Assembly: GCA_002304785.1 (NCBI GenBank)
Contig: DBMG01000159.1
Span: 4,124-68,123, forward strand
Length of the DNA: 64,000 bases
DNA from: Candidatus Accumulibacter sp. UBA704
GTDB taxonomy: Bacteria > Pseudomonadota > Gammaproteobacteria > Burkholderiales > Rhodocyclaceae
Direction: 5' to 3'
Program-made: the position numbers and the translations under genes
In this document: positions 45,143 through 54,597 of the stretch, piece after piece
How positions within the stretch are numbered: position 1 is the first letter of the stretch
How the letters are laid out: each line of letters begins with the position of its first letter
The notes under the pieces: model-generated
The model's database searches: none
Told to the model about the DNA's origin: nothing
Seen by the model: only the letters and a program-made list of their open reading frames with translations

Positions 45143-46738
45143 TCATTTTTCGGCCGAAACCCGCCAGTACTCGACCTCGCCGCCCCGTTCCAGGCAGTCG
45201 ACCAGACGCAGCCCCGGCAAGGCCTGACCGCTGCCATCGTAGAACCGGACGGCGGTTGCCCGCGCCATCATTCCTCCGGGCAGGAGCAGATTCTGCTGGC
45301 CGCCTCCACTCGCGGAGATCAGAAAGGCCGGGTGACGAGAGTTCTTGCCGGAGGCTCTTTCGCGAATTTCGGCCACACGCGGACCGGCATCCCCGGACAG
45401 CAGATCGAGGGTAGCGCACAGCACCCCGTCGGCACGTTGCTCCAGGCCGGCGATCACCGCAAGCTGACAGCGATCCTGCCGCCGGATGGCGAGCAAACCA
45501 TGCAGTGACAGCCGCGACGTCCCGGCTCCTGCCGGACGCAACAGTACCATTTCGTTCCCGTCGCCGCGCCCCAGACGCCATGTCTCGAGCGTTGTTTCCG
45601 GAGGAGCCCGATGTTCGCGCACGACATGCCCGAATACGGCCAGTTGCTCCTTTGAGAGATGGTTGTCCGCGGAGGAGGCCGGATGCAGCGGATCCTCCAG
45701 CCCCTCGCCTCCGAGCAGACGGTAGATATTGACCAGCCCGGCGCCAACGGCCAGTTCCGGCAGGCGGTCCGGATCACCCGGATCCACCGGAGGGCGCGGC
45801 AGATGGCGACCAAGCGTCTCGAGCAGCACGCGGCAGGCATCCGCGGAAAGGCCGCTTCCCAGTTTGAGGCTTTCCGGAGACTCGCCGGCATCCAGGGACT
45901 CGATCCGCCGCCGCATCTTGCGCAGGACGCTGCCGAGCGACAGCCACCGGGGAAGATAGGCCGGGTCCGGCGAAGCATGGACCGGCCGATCTGCCGACAG
46001 GTCCAGAGGTATGCAGATGGATTTTTCGCTCCGGTCCGGTCGGTCGGCGATCGAAACCTGTTCGCGCCAGCGGGCCAGCCAACGCACGACAGCGGCAAAC
46101 TGTCCGCCAGTCAGCGAGAAAGGGCGAGTCAGATGCAGCAGCAGCGCCATGGCATATTGTCCGGTAACCGTCGACTCAGTGGTCTCGCCGAGCAAACGAT
46201 CGTCGACCGGTTCGCCCGCAACACCGAGCCCCTCGGCCGCCATCAATACGGCATGCAGGTTCCGCCAGAAGCCCGACGCCGGCTCGACCGCCGCGGCGTA
46301 GCTATCCAGCTGTTCAACGCGCAGGCAGAACAGAACCCGGTGTGCCACGCGCGCCGCGTGCGCGGACAAGGCGGCGTCGCCCTCCACGCAGGATTTCAGG
46401 CAGTGCTGGTAGGCCACGGCGCAAAGCCGCCACAATCGGCGAACCGCATCGAGCGTCGATTGTTCTGCGGGCGCGAGCGGCAACGGTTTGTTTTCGAAGC
46501 GGCGGCGGCAATCGTTATTGACCGCGAAGATGGCCTTGCGCAGCACCTCCATGGTCTTGAAACGCTCTCGCGCGGCAATGTCGTAGCGGTTGAAGGCGTC
46601 GATCTGCTTTACCAAGCTGGAAAGCATGACTGCGACATTCGCCTGCGGCTGCGCGGCAAGCCATTTCTCCGCACTCTTGGCATCGCGGAAATCCGCCAGA
46701 TTGGCCGCCTGAGTCGACGGCAGCGAAAAACCGATCAT
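45143..46738 (-). CDS. Unrecognised 531-residue cytoplasmic protein
   Basis: I do not recognise the family with certainty. No signal peptide or membrane segment is seen. The N-terminal 300 residues look mostly helical (for example SAEKWLAAQPQANVAVMLSS and AIFAVNNDCRRRFENK); the C-terminal 150 residues look beta-rich (LETWRLGRGDGNEMVLLRP, CQLAVIAGLEQRADGVL, PALRLVD-like end), which could be a PilZ-type or other small beta domain. GGGAGG sits five bases before the ATG. A terminator ends 20 bp upstream, so it is cut off from the epimerase gene and its promoter must overlap that hairpin or use readthrough. Confidence 0.8.
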   Translation of the reverse strand: MIGFSLPSTQAANLADFRDAKSAEKWLAAQPQANVAVMLSSLVKQIDAFNRYDIAARERFKTMEVLRKAIFAVNNDCRRRFENKPLPLAPAEQSTLDAVRRLWRLCAVAYQHCLKSCVEGDAALSAHAARVAHRVLFCLRVEQLDSYAAAVEPASGFWRNLHAVLMAAEGLGVAGEPVDDRLLGETTESTVTGQYAMALLLHLTRPFSLTGGQFAAVVRWLARWREQVSIADRPDRSEKSICIPLDLSADRPVHASPDPAYLPRWLSLGSVLRKMRRRIESLDAGESPESLKLGSGLSADACRVLLETLGRHLPRPPVDPGDPDRLPELAVGAGLVNIYRLLGGEGLEDPLHPASSADNHLSKEQLAVFGHVVREHRAPPETTLETWRLGRGDGNEMVLLRPAGAGTSRLSLHGLLAIRRQDRCQLAVIAGLEQRADGVLCATLDLLSGDAGPRVAEIRERASGKNSRHPAFLISASGGGQQNLLLPGGMMARATAVRFYDGSGQALPGLRLVDCLERGGEVEYWRVSAEK

Positions 46739-46758
46739 CGACGCCTCCCTAGAGAGTT

Positions 46759-46783
46759 AAAACCGCCCAGGGCGGGCGGTTTT
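46759..46783. terminator. Symmetric terminator between mce and the 531-residue gene
   Basis: AAAACCGCCC pairs with GGGCGGTTTT over a five-base loop, giving an A/T-flanked GC stem that works in either direction. It follows the epimerase gene on the minus strand. Confidence 0.85.
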
Positions 46784-46860
46784 CGGTCACATCCATCGAG
46801 GGCCCGCCGGCCTTGCCGGCTGGATCAGCCCTGATTCTCTCGGGATACTACCAGAGAATA

Positions 46861-47271
46861 TTATTTCTTGGGATCTTCGCACAGCTCCAGCAACACGCCG
46901 AACGTGGACTTCGGATGCAGGAAGGCGATATCAAGACCTTCGGCACCTTTGCGCGGAGCCTTGTCGATCAGCTGCACGCCCTTGCCTTCCAACTCGGTCA
47001 GATTTTCCTGCAGGCCTTCGACGGCGATGGCCAGATGCTGGATGCCCTCGCCCTTCTTCTCGATGAACTTGCCGATGGGGCCGTCCGGCTCGGTCGATTC
47101 CAGCAATTCGATCTTGGATTGTCCGATCTTGAAGAACGCGGTGCGGACTTTCTGTTCCTTGACTTCCTCGATCGAGTAGCACTTCATGCCCAATTGCTTT
47201 TCCCAGAACGGAATGGCTTCGTCGAGGCTTTTCACGGCAATACCAATATGCTCAATGTGCGAGAGTTTCAT
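46861..47271 (-). CDS. mce: Methylmalonyl-CoA epimerase
   Basis: A 136-residue VOC-fold enzyme that converts (S)- and (R)-methylmalonyl-CoA, feeding the B12-dependent mutase in propionate metabolism. Two beta-alpha-beta modules are visible: IEHIGIAVKSLDEAIPFWEKQLG at the start and QHLAIAVEGLQENLTELEGKGVQL in the middle, with the metal glutamate in FGVLLELCED near the end. The mutase is not in this window. Own promoter region upstream includes TATAAGGAAAG. A terminator follows. Confidence 0.93.
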   Translation of the reverse strand: MKLSHIEHIGIAVKSLDEAIPFWEKQLGMKCYSIEEVKEQKVRTAFFKIGQSKIELLESTEPDGPIGKFIEKKGEGIQHLAIAVEGLQENLTELEGKGVQLIDKAPRKGAEGLDIAFLHPKSTFGVLLELCEDPKK

Positions 47272-47423
47272 GATGACTTTCCTTATAACGATGGCAAAAC
47301 GGGGAGATGTTGAAACACACCGGGGATAAATTATCTACCAAAAAAGTACTGCTGAGGACCGGCGATGTGGAAAGCCGCAGGCGTGCCGACGGACATGACC
47401 ACGCCCCGGTGGGGAAACAAGGT

Positions 47424-48221
47424 TCAGTTTTTCGAGCGCAAGGCCCACGCCATCATGGCCATGCCAGCGAACACCATCGGCAGCGACAGCCATTGGCCCA
47501 TGCTGATCACGTCGGACCGCCCAAAGATTCCCGCATCCGGGGCACGGAAATACTCGGCAACGAAACGGAAGACGCCGTAGCCGATGAGAAAAGCGCCCGA
47601 GACCGCCCCGCGCGGACGCTCCTTGCCGGAATAAAGCCACAGCACAATGAACAGCAGAACACCTTCCAGCCCTGCCTGATAGAGCTGCGACGGATGCCGA
47701 GGCTGCAAATCGACATGCTGGAAGACCATGGCCCACGGCAAGTCCGGGTCGGCCACTCTTCCCCACAACTCGCCGTTGATGAAGTTGCCGATGCGCCCGG
47801 CGGCGAGTCCCAGCGGGACCAGCGGCGCAATGAAATCAGTGATCTCCAGCCAGGCCCGTCCGCTTTTGCGCACGTACCACCCCATTGCCAGCAGCACGCC
47901 GAGAAACCCGCCATGGAAGGACATGCCTCCATGCCAGACAGCGAGAATCTCCAGCGGCTGCTGCAGGTAGTAGCCCGGCTCGTAGAAGAGCACCTGACCC
48001 AGGCGCCCGCCGGCGATCACGCCGACCACCCCGTAGAAGAGCAGGTCGTCGAGCTCCTGTACTTTCCAGCCCGCCTTGGCCATTTGCGGATGCTTCAGGA
48101 TGCGGCGGCGACCGAGCCACCAGAATTGCAGAAAGGCCGCCAGATACATCAGTCCGTACCAACGTACGGCCAAGGGGCCGATCTCCAGCGCGATCGGGTC
48201 AATCTTCGGGTAAATCAGCAT
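47424..48221 (-). CDS. lgt: Prolipoprotein diacylglyceryl transferase
   Basis: A 265-residue inner-membrane enzyme that attaches diacylglycerol to the lipobox cysteine of prolipoproteins. About seven membrane segments, the [12 protein letters not shown] motif near residue 97 and the signature [14 protein letters not shown] near residue 136 are present. It is divergent from ilvD, with 107 bp between the two starts. It would process the lipoprotein at 33501. Confidence 0.95.
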   Translation of the reverse strand: MLIYPKIDPIALEIGPLAVRWYGLMYLAAFLQFWWLGRRRILKHPQMAKAGWKVQELDDLLFYGVVGVIAGGRLGQVLFYEPGYYLQQPLEILAVWHGGMSFHGGFLGVLLAMGWYVRKSGRAWLEITDFIAPLVPLGLAAGRIGNFINGELWGRVADPDLPWAMVFQHVDLQPRHPSQLYQAGLEGVLLFIVLWLYSGKERPRGAVSGAFLIGYGVFRFVAEYFRAPDAGIFGRSDVISMGQWLSLPMVFAGMAMMAWALRSKN

Positions 48222-48292
48222 GGGCAGCGTTTATCCACCGGACCAACCGGCGGTTCTTCGGATAGAATCGGAATTATATCTTCCAGCCCCAT

Positions 48293-48318
48293 GCGCCGCT
48301 GTTGGCGCTTTTTGTTTT
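48293..48318 (+). terminator. Hairpin with T-run in the ilvD leader
   Basis: GCGCC pairs with GGCGC over a six-base loop and is followed by TTTTTGTTTT, the form of a short intrinsic terminator. It ends one base before the GGAG ribosome site of ilvD, so it cannot be an end for another gene on this strand; a conditional attenuator is possible. Confidence 0.5.
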
Positions 48319-48328
48319 GGAGACGCTC

Positions 48329-50188
48329 ATGCCCGCCTACCGTTCACGCACATCCACCCACGGCCGCAACATGGCCGGCGCGCGTTCTCTCTGGCGCGCC
48401 ACGGGGATGAAGGACGGCGATTTCGACAAGCCGATCATTGCCGTGGTCAATTCCTTCACCCAGTTCGTCCCCGGTCATGTTCACCTCAAGGATCTCGGCC
48501 AGTTGGTGGCCGGTGCCATCGAGGCAGCCGGCGGCGTGGCCAAGGAATTCAATACGATCGCCATCGACGACGGTATCGCCATGGGCCACGACGGAATGCT
48601 CTATTCGCTACCCTCGCGCGACCTGATCGCCGACTCGGTCGAATACATGGTCAATGCCCACTGTGCAGACGCCATGGTGTGCATCTCCAACTGCGACAAG
48701 ATTACGCCGGGCATGCTGATGGCGGCAATGCGCGTCAACATCCCGGCCATCTTCGTATCCGGCGGTCCGATGGAGGCGGGCAAAGTAGTGATGAACGGCA
48801 AGACCATCCACCTCGATCTCGTCGACGCCATGATCAAGGCCGCCGACACGAGCGTCTCCGACGCCGACGTGGAAGCAATCGAACGCTCGGCCTGCCCAAC
48901 CTGTGGCTCCTGCTCAGGCATGTTCACTGCAAACTCGATGAACTGCCTGGCCGAAGCGCTCGGCCTGGCGCTTCCGGGTAACGGCACCGTGGTCGCCACG
49001 CACGCCGACCGTAAGGGCCTGTTCCTCAAGGCCGGCGAGCAAATCGTCGAACTCTGCCGGCGCTACTATGAGCAGGACGACGCATCGGTGTTGCCGCGCG
49101 GAATCGCCACCTTCGAAGCCTTTGAGAATGCGATGTCGCTCGACGTTTCCATGGGAGGTTCGACCAACACGGTACTGCACCTGCTGGCGATCGCCCGGGA
49201 AGCCGGCGTCAATTTCACGATGGCCGACATCGACCGCATTTCGCGCAAGGTGCCGTGCCTGTGCAAAGTCGCGCCGGCGACCGAGAAATACCATATCGAG
49301 GACGTTCACCGCGCCGGCGGCATTTTCGGCATCCTCGGCGAATTGAACCGCTGCGGCCTCATTCATCGCCGGGTTCCCACCGTGCATACAAAGACCATCG
49401 GCGAAGCGCTGGACATCTGGGACGTGATGCACCGCTCGCACGATCTCGGCGTTTATGAATTCTTCAAGGCCGCACCGGGCGGCGTTCCAAGCCAAACGGC
49501 CTTCTCGCAAAGCGCGCGCTATCCGGAACTCGATCTTGATCGCACGAAAGGCTGCATCCGCGACAAAGCCAACGCCTACTCGCAGGACGGCGGCCTTGCC
49601 GTTCTCTATGGAAACCTCGCCGAAGAAGGATGCATCGTGAAGACGGCGGGCGTCGATGAGACCATCTGGAAGTTCACCGGCACCGCCCACGTCTTCGAAA
49701 GTCAGGATGCTGCGGTGCAGGGCATCCTCGGCGACGAGGTCAAGCCCGGCGAAGTCGTGCTGATCCGTTACGAAGGTCCGAAGGGCGGGCCGGGCATGCA
49801 GGAAATGCTCTACCCGACCTCGTACCTCAAGTCCAAGCATCTCGGCAAGGTCTGCGCGCTGGTCACCGACGGACGTTTCTCAGGCGGCTCATCGGGCCTG
49901 TGTATCGGCCACGTTTCGCCGGAAGCTGCGGAAGGCGGCCTGATCGGGCTCGTCGAAAACGGCGACGCGATCGAGATCGATATCCCGAACCGCCGCATCC
50001 ACCTCGCGGTGTCCGAAGCCGAACTGCAGAAGCGGCGCGCGGCGATGGAAGCCAAGGGCGAGAACGCATGGGGCCCGGCGGCCGCGCGGAAGCGCCTCGT
50101 CTCTGCATCATTGCAGGCGTATTCACTGATGGCCACTTCGGCCGCCAAGGGCGCCGTGCGCGATGTCAACCAACTGAAGCGGCGTTGA
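48329..50188 (+). CDS. ilvD: Dihydroxy-acid dehydratase
   Basis: A 619-residue iron-sulfur dehydratase for the third step of valine and isoleucine synthesis. Cluster and family cysteines appear in [13 protein letters not shown] near residue 122 and [20 protein letters not shown] near 194; the C-terminal half has [23 protein letters not shown]. The length matches the E. coli-type (long) IlvD. The ATG at 48329 follows GGAG by seven bases. The LysE-family exporter gene starts 4 bp after the stop. Confidence 0.96.
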   Translation: MPAYRSRTSTHGRNMAGARSLWRATGMKDGDFDKPIIAVVNSFTQFVPGHVHLKDLGQLVAGAIEAAGGVAKEFNTIAIDDGIAMGHDGMLYSLPSRDLIADSVEYMVNAHCADAMVCISNCDKITPGMLMAAMRVNIPAIFVSGGPMEAGKVVMNGKTIHLDLVDAMIKAADTSVSDADVEAIERSACPTCGSCSGMFTANSMNCLAEALGLALPGNGTVVATHADRKGLFLKAGEQIVELCRRYYEQDDASVLPRGIATFEAFENAMSLDVSMGGSTNTVLHLLAIAREAGVNFTMADIDRISRKVPCLCKVAPATEKYHIEDVHRAGGIFGILGELNRCGLIHRRVPTVHTKTIGEALDIWDVMHRSHDLGVYEFFKAAPGGVPSQTAFSQSARYPELDLDRTKGCIRDKANAYSQDGGLAVLYGNLAEEGCIVKTAGVDETIWKFTGTAHVFESQDAAVQGILGDEVKPGEVVLIRYEGPKGGPGMQEMLYPTSYLKSKHLGKVCALVTDGRFSGGSSGLCIGHVSPEAAEGGLIGLVENGDAIEIDIPNRRIHLAVSEAELQKRRAAMEAKGENAWGPAAARKRLVSASLQAYSLMATSAAKGAVRDVNQLKRR

Positions 50189-50192
50189 TCCC

Positions 50193-50810
50193 ATGGCCCT
50201 GACGACCTGGCTGGCGTTCCTGCTGGCGGCCATCCTCATCGCCGTCTCTCCCGGCCCGGGAGCAGCGACGAGCATGAGCGTTGGCCTGCGCCACGGCTAC
50301 TGGGCCGCCCTGCGCGCCATTTTCGGTCTGCAAAGCGCGCTGGTGATCCAGTTGTGCGTTGTCGCTGCCGGACTCGGCGCGTTGCTCGCCGCATCGACAA
50401 CGGCCTTCAACGTGATGAAGTTTCTCGGCGCCGGTTATCTGATCTGGCTCGGGATCCAGAAGTGGCGCGACGTCCCGCGGATGATCGACGGCGAAGACGT
50501 CGCCGCTCCGCCGAGCGGGCTGTTCATGCAGGGCCTGCTGGTCAACCTCACCAACCCCAAGGCCATCGTCTTCATCGCCGCGCTGACGCCGCAATTCATC
50601 GATCCGGCGCGGCCGCAATGGCTTCAGTTCCTGATCCTCGCCGCCACCATGTGTGGCGTCGATACGATTGTAATGTCCGGATACGCGCTGCTGGCCACGC
50701 GCCTGCGCCGCTGGCTGCATGACCTGCGAGCGATGAAGGCACAGAACCGCTTCTTTGGCGGTATTTTCGTCGGTGCCGGCGTGCTGCTCGCCACGTCCGC
50801 GCGAAACTGA
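50193..50810 (+). CDS. LysE/RhtB-family amino-acid exporter
   Basis: A 205-residue protein with about six membrane segments. The family signature is VSPGPGAATSMSVGLRHGYWAA near residue 18 (cited in part), with FLGAGYLIWLGIQKWRD and GLLVNLTNPKAIVFIAALTPQF further on. Members export amino acids. Its position 4 bp after ilvD suggests it is co-expressed and may release branched-chain or related amino acids (inference). Confidence 0.9.
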   Translation: MALTTWLAFLLAAILIAVSPGPGAATSMSVGLRHGYWAALRAIFGLQSALVIQLCVVAAGLGALLAASTTAFNVMKFLGAGYLIWLGIQKWRDVPRMIDGEDVAAPPSGLFMQGLLVNLTNPKAIVFIAALTPQFIDPARPQWLQFLILAATMCGVDTIVMSGYALLATRLRRWLHDLRAMKAQNRFFGGIFVGAGVLLATSARN

Positions 50811-50884
50811 ACTTTGCCATTGCACCAAGGTCCCAAACAAGTTTTTTTGCCAAGCCACCAGAAACCATTGAACGGAGCGAACGA

Positions 50885-51226
50885 ATGAAAGTCATCCACG
50901 CATCCCTGTTGATCGCCGCCGGACTCCTATGCTCGGGAGCCAGCCTGGCCGACGAAGCCCTGGCCAAGGCCAAGGGCTGTCTGGCCTGCCATACGGTCGA
51001 CAAGAAGCTGATCGGCCCGACCTACAAGGAAGTTGCCCAAAAATATGCGGGGCAGAAGGACGCCGAAGCCAAGCTGGCCACGACTATCGTCAAGGGAACG
51101 CCGACCCCGGCCGGAGTGGGCTGGCAGAAGGAAGGCAAGGCTACGCTCCCGTTCATGCCGCCTAACGCCACGGTCAAACCGGACGAGGCCGCGAAGCTGG
51201 CCAAGTGGATACTTGGCTTGAAGTAA
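50885..51226 (+). CDS. Small periplasmic cytochrome c (c-551/552 type)
   Basis: A 113-residue class I cytochrome c with a signal peptide (cleavage near GASLAD, residue 22). The heme site is CLACH near residue 32, followed by KLIGPTYKEVAQKY; the axial methionine lies in LPFMPPNATV near residue 91, and the C-terminal helix is DEAAKLAKWILGLK. It shuttles electrons in the periplasm. GGAGCG lies upstream of the ATG; a terminator follows. Confidence 0.95.
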   Translation: MKVIHASLLIAAGLLCSGASLADEALAKAKGCLACHTVDKKLIGPTYKEVAQKYAGQKDAEAKLATTIVKGTPTPAGVGWQKEGKATLPFMPPNATVKPDEAAKLAKWILGLK

Positions 51227-51245
51227 TCTCGCACTGATCCACGAC

Positions 51246-51275
51246 AAAGCCTCCGCTTGCGGAGGCTTTGTTTTT
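51246..51275 (+). terminator. Rho-independent terminator after the cytochrome c gene
   Basis: AAAGCCTCCG pairs with CGGAGGCTTT over a four-base loop and is followed by GTTTTT. It also lies just beyond the end of the convergent dctD gene. Confidence 0.9.
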
Positions 51276-51298
51276 GGGCATTCGGCCTTCCCGCAACG

Positions 51299-52642
51299 TC
51301 AGCCGCGAAAAGATTCTGGGTCAAGCTGATGCCGCGCCAGCTTGTCGTAGAGAGTCTTCTTCGGAAGGTGCAGGCGTTCGGCAGCGATAGCCACGCTGCC
51401 ACGAGAACTGCGCAGCGCCTCCCGGATCAGGCTGCGCTCATAATTGTCGAGACGCGCGGCAAGCGAGACAGCCTCGGCCTGGATGGTATCCAGGCCATCG
51501 CCAACGCCCAGGCACAGGCGCTCTGCAACCGCTTTCAGTTCGCGCACATTTCCCGGCCAATCATGGTGCTGCCAGCGGAACAGATCCTGTTCATCCCACG
51601 CCGGCGCATCGCGATTGAAACGCCGGCTGGCCTGGGACAGGAAATAGGTCATCAGCGGGCCGATGTCGTCCAGCCGCTGACGCAGCGGCGGCAACTCGAT
51701 GGTGACGACATTCAGCCGGTAGTAAAGATCCGAACGGAACCCGCCCTGTTCCGAAAGCCGCTTGAGGTCGGTCTTTGTCGCAGCCACGATGCGGCAATCG
51801 ACAGGAATGGTGGCGTTGCTGCCCAGGCGCTCGATGCTGCGTTCCTGCAATACGCGCAGCAGTTTGACCTGCAAGGCCAGTGGCATCGACTCGATCTCAT
51901 CGAGGAACAGCGTACCGCCGCTGGCGTGTTCGATCTTGCCGATGCGCCGCTTGTCGGCGCCGGTGAAGGCTCCGGTTTCGTGGCCGAACATCTCGCTTTC
52001 GAACACGGATTCCGGCAGCGCCCCGCAGTTCAGCGCGACAAACGGCCCCTTGCGGCCGCTGCGGGCATGCAGGGCGTGCGCAACGACTTCCTTGCCGGTG
52101 CCCGTTTCGCCGTGGATCAGGATATCCACGTCGGTGGCCGCCAGGGAATCGATTGTCCTGCCCACCCGCTGGATGCTCTCCGACGAGCCGATCAACGGCA
52201 TCTCGCGCATGCTGCCGAGTTGCTCCCTCAGCACGCGGTTTTCCATGAGCAGCGCGCGCTTCTCCAGCGCACGTCGCACGACGTCGACCAGCCGCGCCGA
52301 ATTGAAAGGCTTTTCAATAAAGTCATAGGCATGCGCACGCATGGCCTGCACCGCCATCGACACGTCGCCGTGACCGGTAATCAGAATCACCGGCACTTCG
52401 CGATCGCGCTTCTGCATGACATCGAGCAACTCCAACCCGCTCATCCCAGCCATGCGCACGTCACTGACGACCGCCGCTGGCGGCTCCTCCTCGCATGCGG
52501 CGAGCGCCTGCTCCGCGCTGCGGAAGGTGCGCACGGTGATTTCGGCCAGCTTCAGCGTCTGTTCGCAGGCCCGCAACACGACCTCGTCGTCGTCAATCAA
52601 GTAAACCGGGAAAGGCACGGGCCCACGGCCATCTGTATTCAT
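51299..52642 (-). CDS. dctD: Sigma-54 dependent response regulator, DctD-like
   Basis: A 447-residue activator. The receiver domain (about 12-125) has the phospho-aspartate in AVVSDVRMAG; the AAA+ domain has Walker A GETGTGKEVVA near 174, the sigma-54 contact motif GAFTGADKRR, Walker B LFLDEIESM and the arginine-finger region; the C-terminal Fis-type HTH is SVAIAAERLHLPKKTLYDKL. It activates sigma-54 promoters; two candidates lie upstream of the neighbouring transporter genes. The ATG overlaps the dctB stop. Confidence 0.94.
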   Translation of the reverse strand: MNTDGRGPVPFPVYLIDDDEVVLRACEQTLKLAEITVRTFRSAEQALAACEEEPPAAVVSDVRMAGMSGLELLDVMQKRDREVPVILITGHGDVSMAVQAMRAHAYDFIEKPFNSARLVDVVRRALEKRALLMENRVLREQLGSMREMPLIGSSESIQRVGRTIDSLAATDVDILIHGETGTGKEVVAHALHARSGRKGPFVALNCGALPESVFESEMFGHETGAFTGADKRRIGKIEHASGGTLFLDEIESMPLALQVKLLRVLQERSIERLGSNATIPVDCRIVAATKTDLKRLSEQGGFRSDLYYRLNVVTIELPPLRQRLDDIGPLMTYFLSQASRRFNRDAPAWDEQDLFRWQHHDWPGNVRELKAVAERLCLGVGDGLDTIQAEAVSLAARLDNYERSLIREALRSSRGSVAIAAERLHLPKKTLYDKLARHQLDPESFRG

Positions 52643-54489
52643 GCTCGCTCCAGTACAACGGTAAATTCGGCTCCGCCCGCCTCATGATTCCCGGCCTCGA
52701 TCCATCCGCCGAACTCGGCGACGATCATGCGCGAAATAGCCAGTCCCAGCCCCAATCCCTTTCCGGAACTCTTCGTCGTGAAGAAAGGTTCGAACAAGTG
52801 AGACAATACCTCGGCCGTAATCCCTGGCCCATGGTCACGGACGACGATACAGACCTGCTGCCCCCTGCTGTCAACGCCGATATCCACGCGCTTCTCCGGC
52901 GCATCGCTGACGGCGTCAAGGCTGTTGAGCAGAAGATTAACCAGGACCTGCTCCAATCGCTGCGGGTCGGCCCATACACGCAGTCCGGCAGACGGCTCCG
53001 GCCCGTCTATCCGCGCGCCCACGCTCCTGCGCCGCGGTTCGACGAGCATCAGTGCTTGCCCGATCACATCGGCGAGATCGACCGCGCATTTGGCCGCTGC
53101 GGGCTTCCGGGCGAAAGTCTTGATCTCGCCGACGATATGTTCCATGCGCACGGCCATCTGCTTGATGAAACCGAGATTTTCACGAACATCGTCCAGCCGA
53201 CCCATGTCGAGCAAGCTGACGGCGTTGTCGGTAAAGGTATGCATCGCGGTCAGCGGCTGATTCACTTCGTGGCTGATCCCCGCGGCCATTTGTCCGAGAA
53301 CGGCCAGCTTTCCGGCCTGCACGGCGCTGTCGCGCGTTTCGCGCAAGATATTTTCCGTTGTCTTCAGCGCCTGGATTTTTTCTTCCAGCGAAGCATTGGT
53401 CGCCGTGAGATCCGCCGTGCGCTCGACAATGCGCTGTTCAAGCTGCAAATGAGCCTGACGCAACTCCGCCTCGGCCTGCCGACGCTCGTTATAGCGTTTG
53501 ATGTTCAAACGGAAAAAAATAACCGACGACATCAGAAAAGCTACCGCACACCCCGCCGCAATCCCCGCCAGCAAGGCATTCTGGCGCTCTTGGCGAGTTT
53601 GTGTGAGAAGGACGATCGACCACCCGAGCGGCCCCGTTCTGGCCGACTGGACGAGATAATCCTGGGCCGGCTTGCCTGGAAGTTCAGCCCGGATCGTCTG
53701 CGGCCTATCCTGCAAACGCACGTTCATTCCCAGAGGGCGCAGATGCTGGTTGTCGTACTGGCGGGACAGCCCGATCTGCTGCAGCACTCCAGGCTCGAGC
53801 GGCATCAGGAAGTGATACTTGAGCTCAGACACCGAGGCCAGAAATACGACGCCATGGGCATCGACCAGCAGCACCGGATCGCCGCTGCGAATCAACGCCG
53901 ACTCGAAATCCTCCAAGCTGATCTTGACGACAACCGTCCCGATAGCCGCTCCTCCATCTTCGATCGGCGCCGCCAGAAAGAACCCCGGCTCGCCAGTCGT
54001 TGCGCCAACCCCGAAAAATCTGCCCAGATTGCCCTGCATGGCTGCCTGGAAATACGGGCGATAGCCGTAGTTGTGCCCGACATAGGAACCCGTTGTCTGG
54101 TAGTTGCTGGACGCCACGGTAAGGCCCGATCGGTCCATCAGGTACGCGGCATTGATATCCGCCCCGTTCTTGACCTCGAGCAGGTAAGAATTGGCCTCGT
54201 TCTGCGCGTTATTTCTTTCTGGGTGCAACAGCAGCGCCTTCAGGCGATCTTCCTGCGCGATGATTCGAGGCAGCGATTCGTTGCGCGAAAGCAGGGACTC
54301 AAGGCTCAGGCGGTAAAACTCAACGTGATGATGGGATTGTTGAGCCAACAGGTCGATCTGCCGCACCAGTACCACTTGCCGCACCCCCCAGCCAGCCAGC
54401 ACGCTGAGTGCCAGCGCCAACGCCAGGCGCGGCCCGAGCCAGTGCCAGGATCGGCCGGGCTGGGAGGAAAATATGGCGGCGATACGCAT
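52639..54489 (-). CDS. dctB: C4-dicarboxylate-type sensor histidine kinase, DctB-like
   Basis: A 616-residue kinase with two membrane segments (about 20-40 and 307-327) around a large periplasmic double-Cache sensor domain. A coiled-coil linker leads to the dimerisation helix with the phospho-histidine in AAGISHEVNQPLTAM and an ATPase domain with NLLLNSLDAV, DHGPGI and GKGLGLGLAIS. DctB proteins sense organic acids such as succinate. The gene is coupled to dctD and lies 108 bp after the TRAP permease gene. Confidence 0.93.
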   Translation of the reverse strand: MRIAAIFSSQPGRSWHWLGPRLALALALSVLAGWGVRQVVLVRQIDLLAQQSHHHVEFYRLSLESLLSRNESLPRIIAQEDRLKALLLHPERNNAQNEANSYLLEVKNGADINAAYLMDRSGLTVASSNYQTTGSYVGHNYGYRPYFQAAMQGNLGRFFGVGATTGEPGFFLAAPIEDGGAAIGTVVVKISLEDFESALIRSGDPVLLVDAHGVVFLASVSELKYHFLMPLEPGVLQQIGLSRQYDNQHLRPLGMNVRLQDRPQTIRAELPGKPAQDYLVQSARTGPLGWSIVLLTQTRQERQNALLAGIAAGCAVAFLMSSVIFFRLNIKRYNERRQAEAELRQAHLQLEQRIVERTADLTATNASLEEKIQALKTTENILRETRDSAVQAGKLAVLGQMAAGISHEVNQPLTAMHTFTDNAVSLLDMGRLDDVRENLGFIKQMAVRMEHIVGEIKTFARKPAAAKCAVDLADVIGQALMLVEPRRRSVGARIDGPEPSAGLRVWADPQRLEQVLVNLLLNSLDAVSDAPEKRVDIGVDSRGQQVCIVVRDHGPGITAEVLSHLFEPFFTTKSSGKGLGLGLAISRMIVAEFGGWIEAGNHEAGGAEFTVVLERA

Positions 54490-54597
54490 CCACTCCGTTC
54501 CGTTTTGTCCTCACCCCGTTGAATCATCGACTCAGCGGGAATGTTCTTGGTTCTTCTGCGAACCCACCTTGCGGCATCAACCGCCGTAGGAGGTCCT

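Noticed and set aside
52684..54522. Plus-strand 612-residue open frame antisense to dctB
   Set aside because: No recognisable domain; the minus strand encodes a complete histidine kinase with all boxes.
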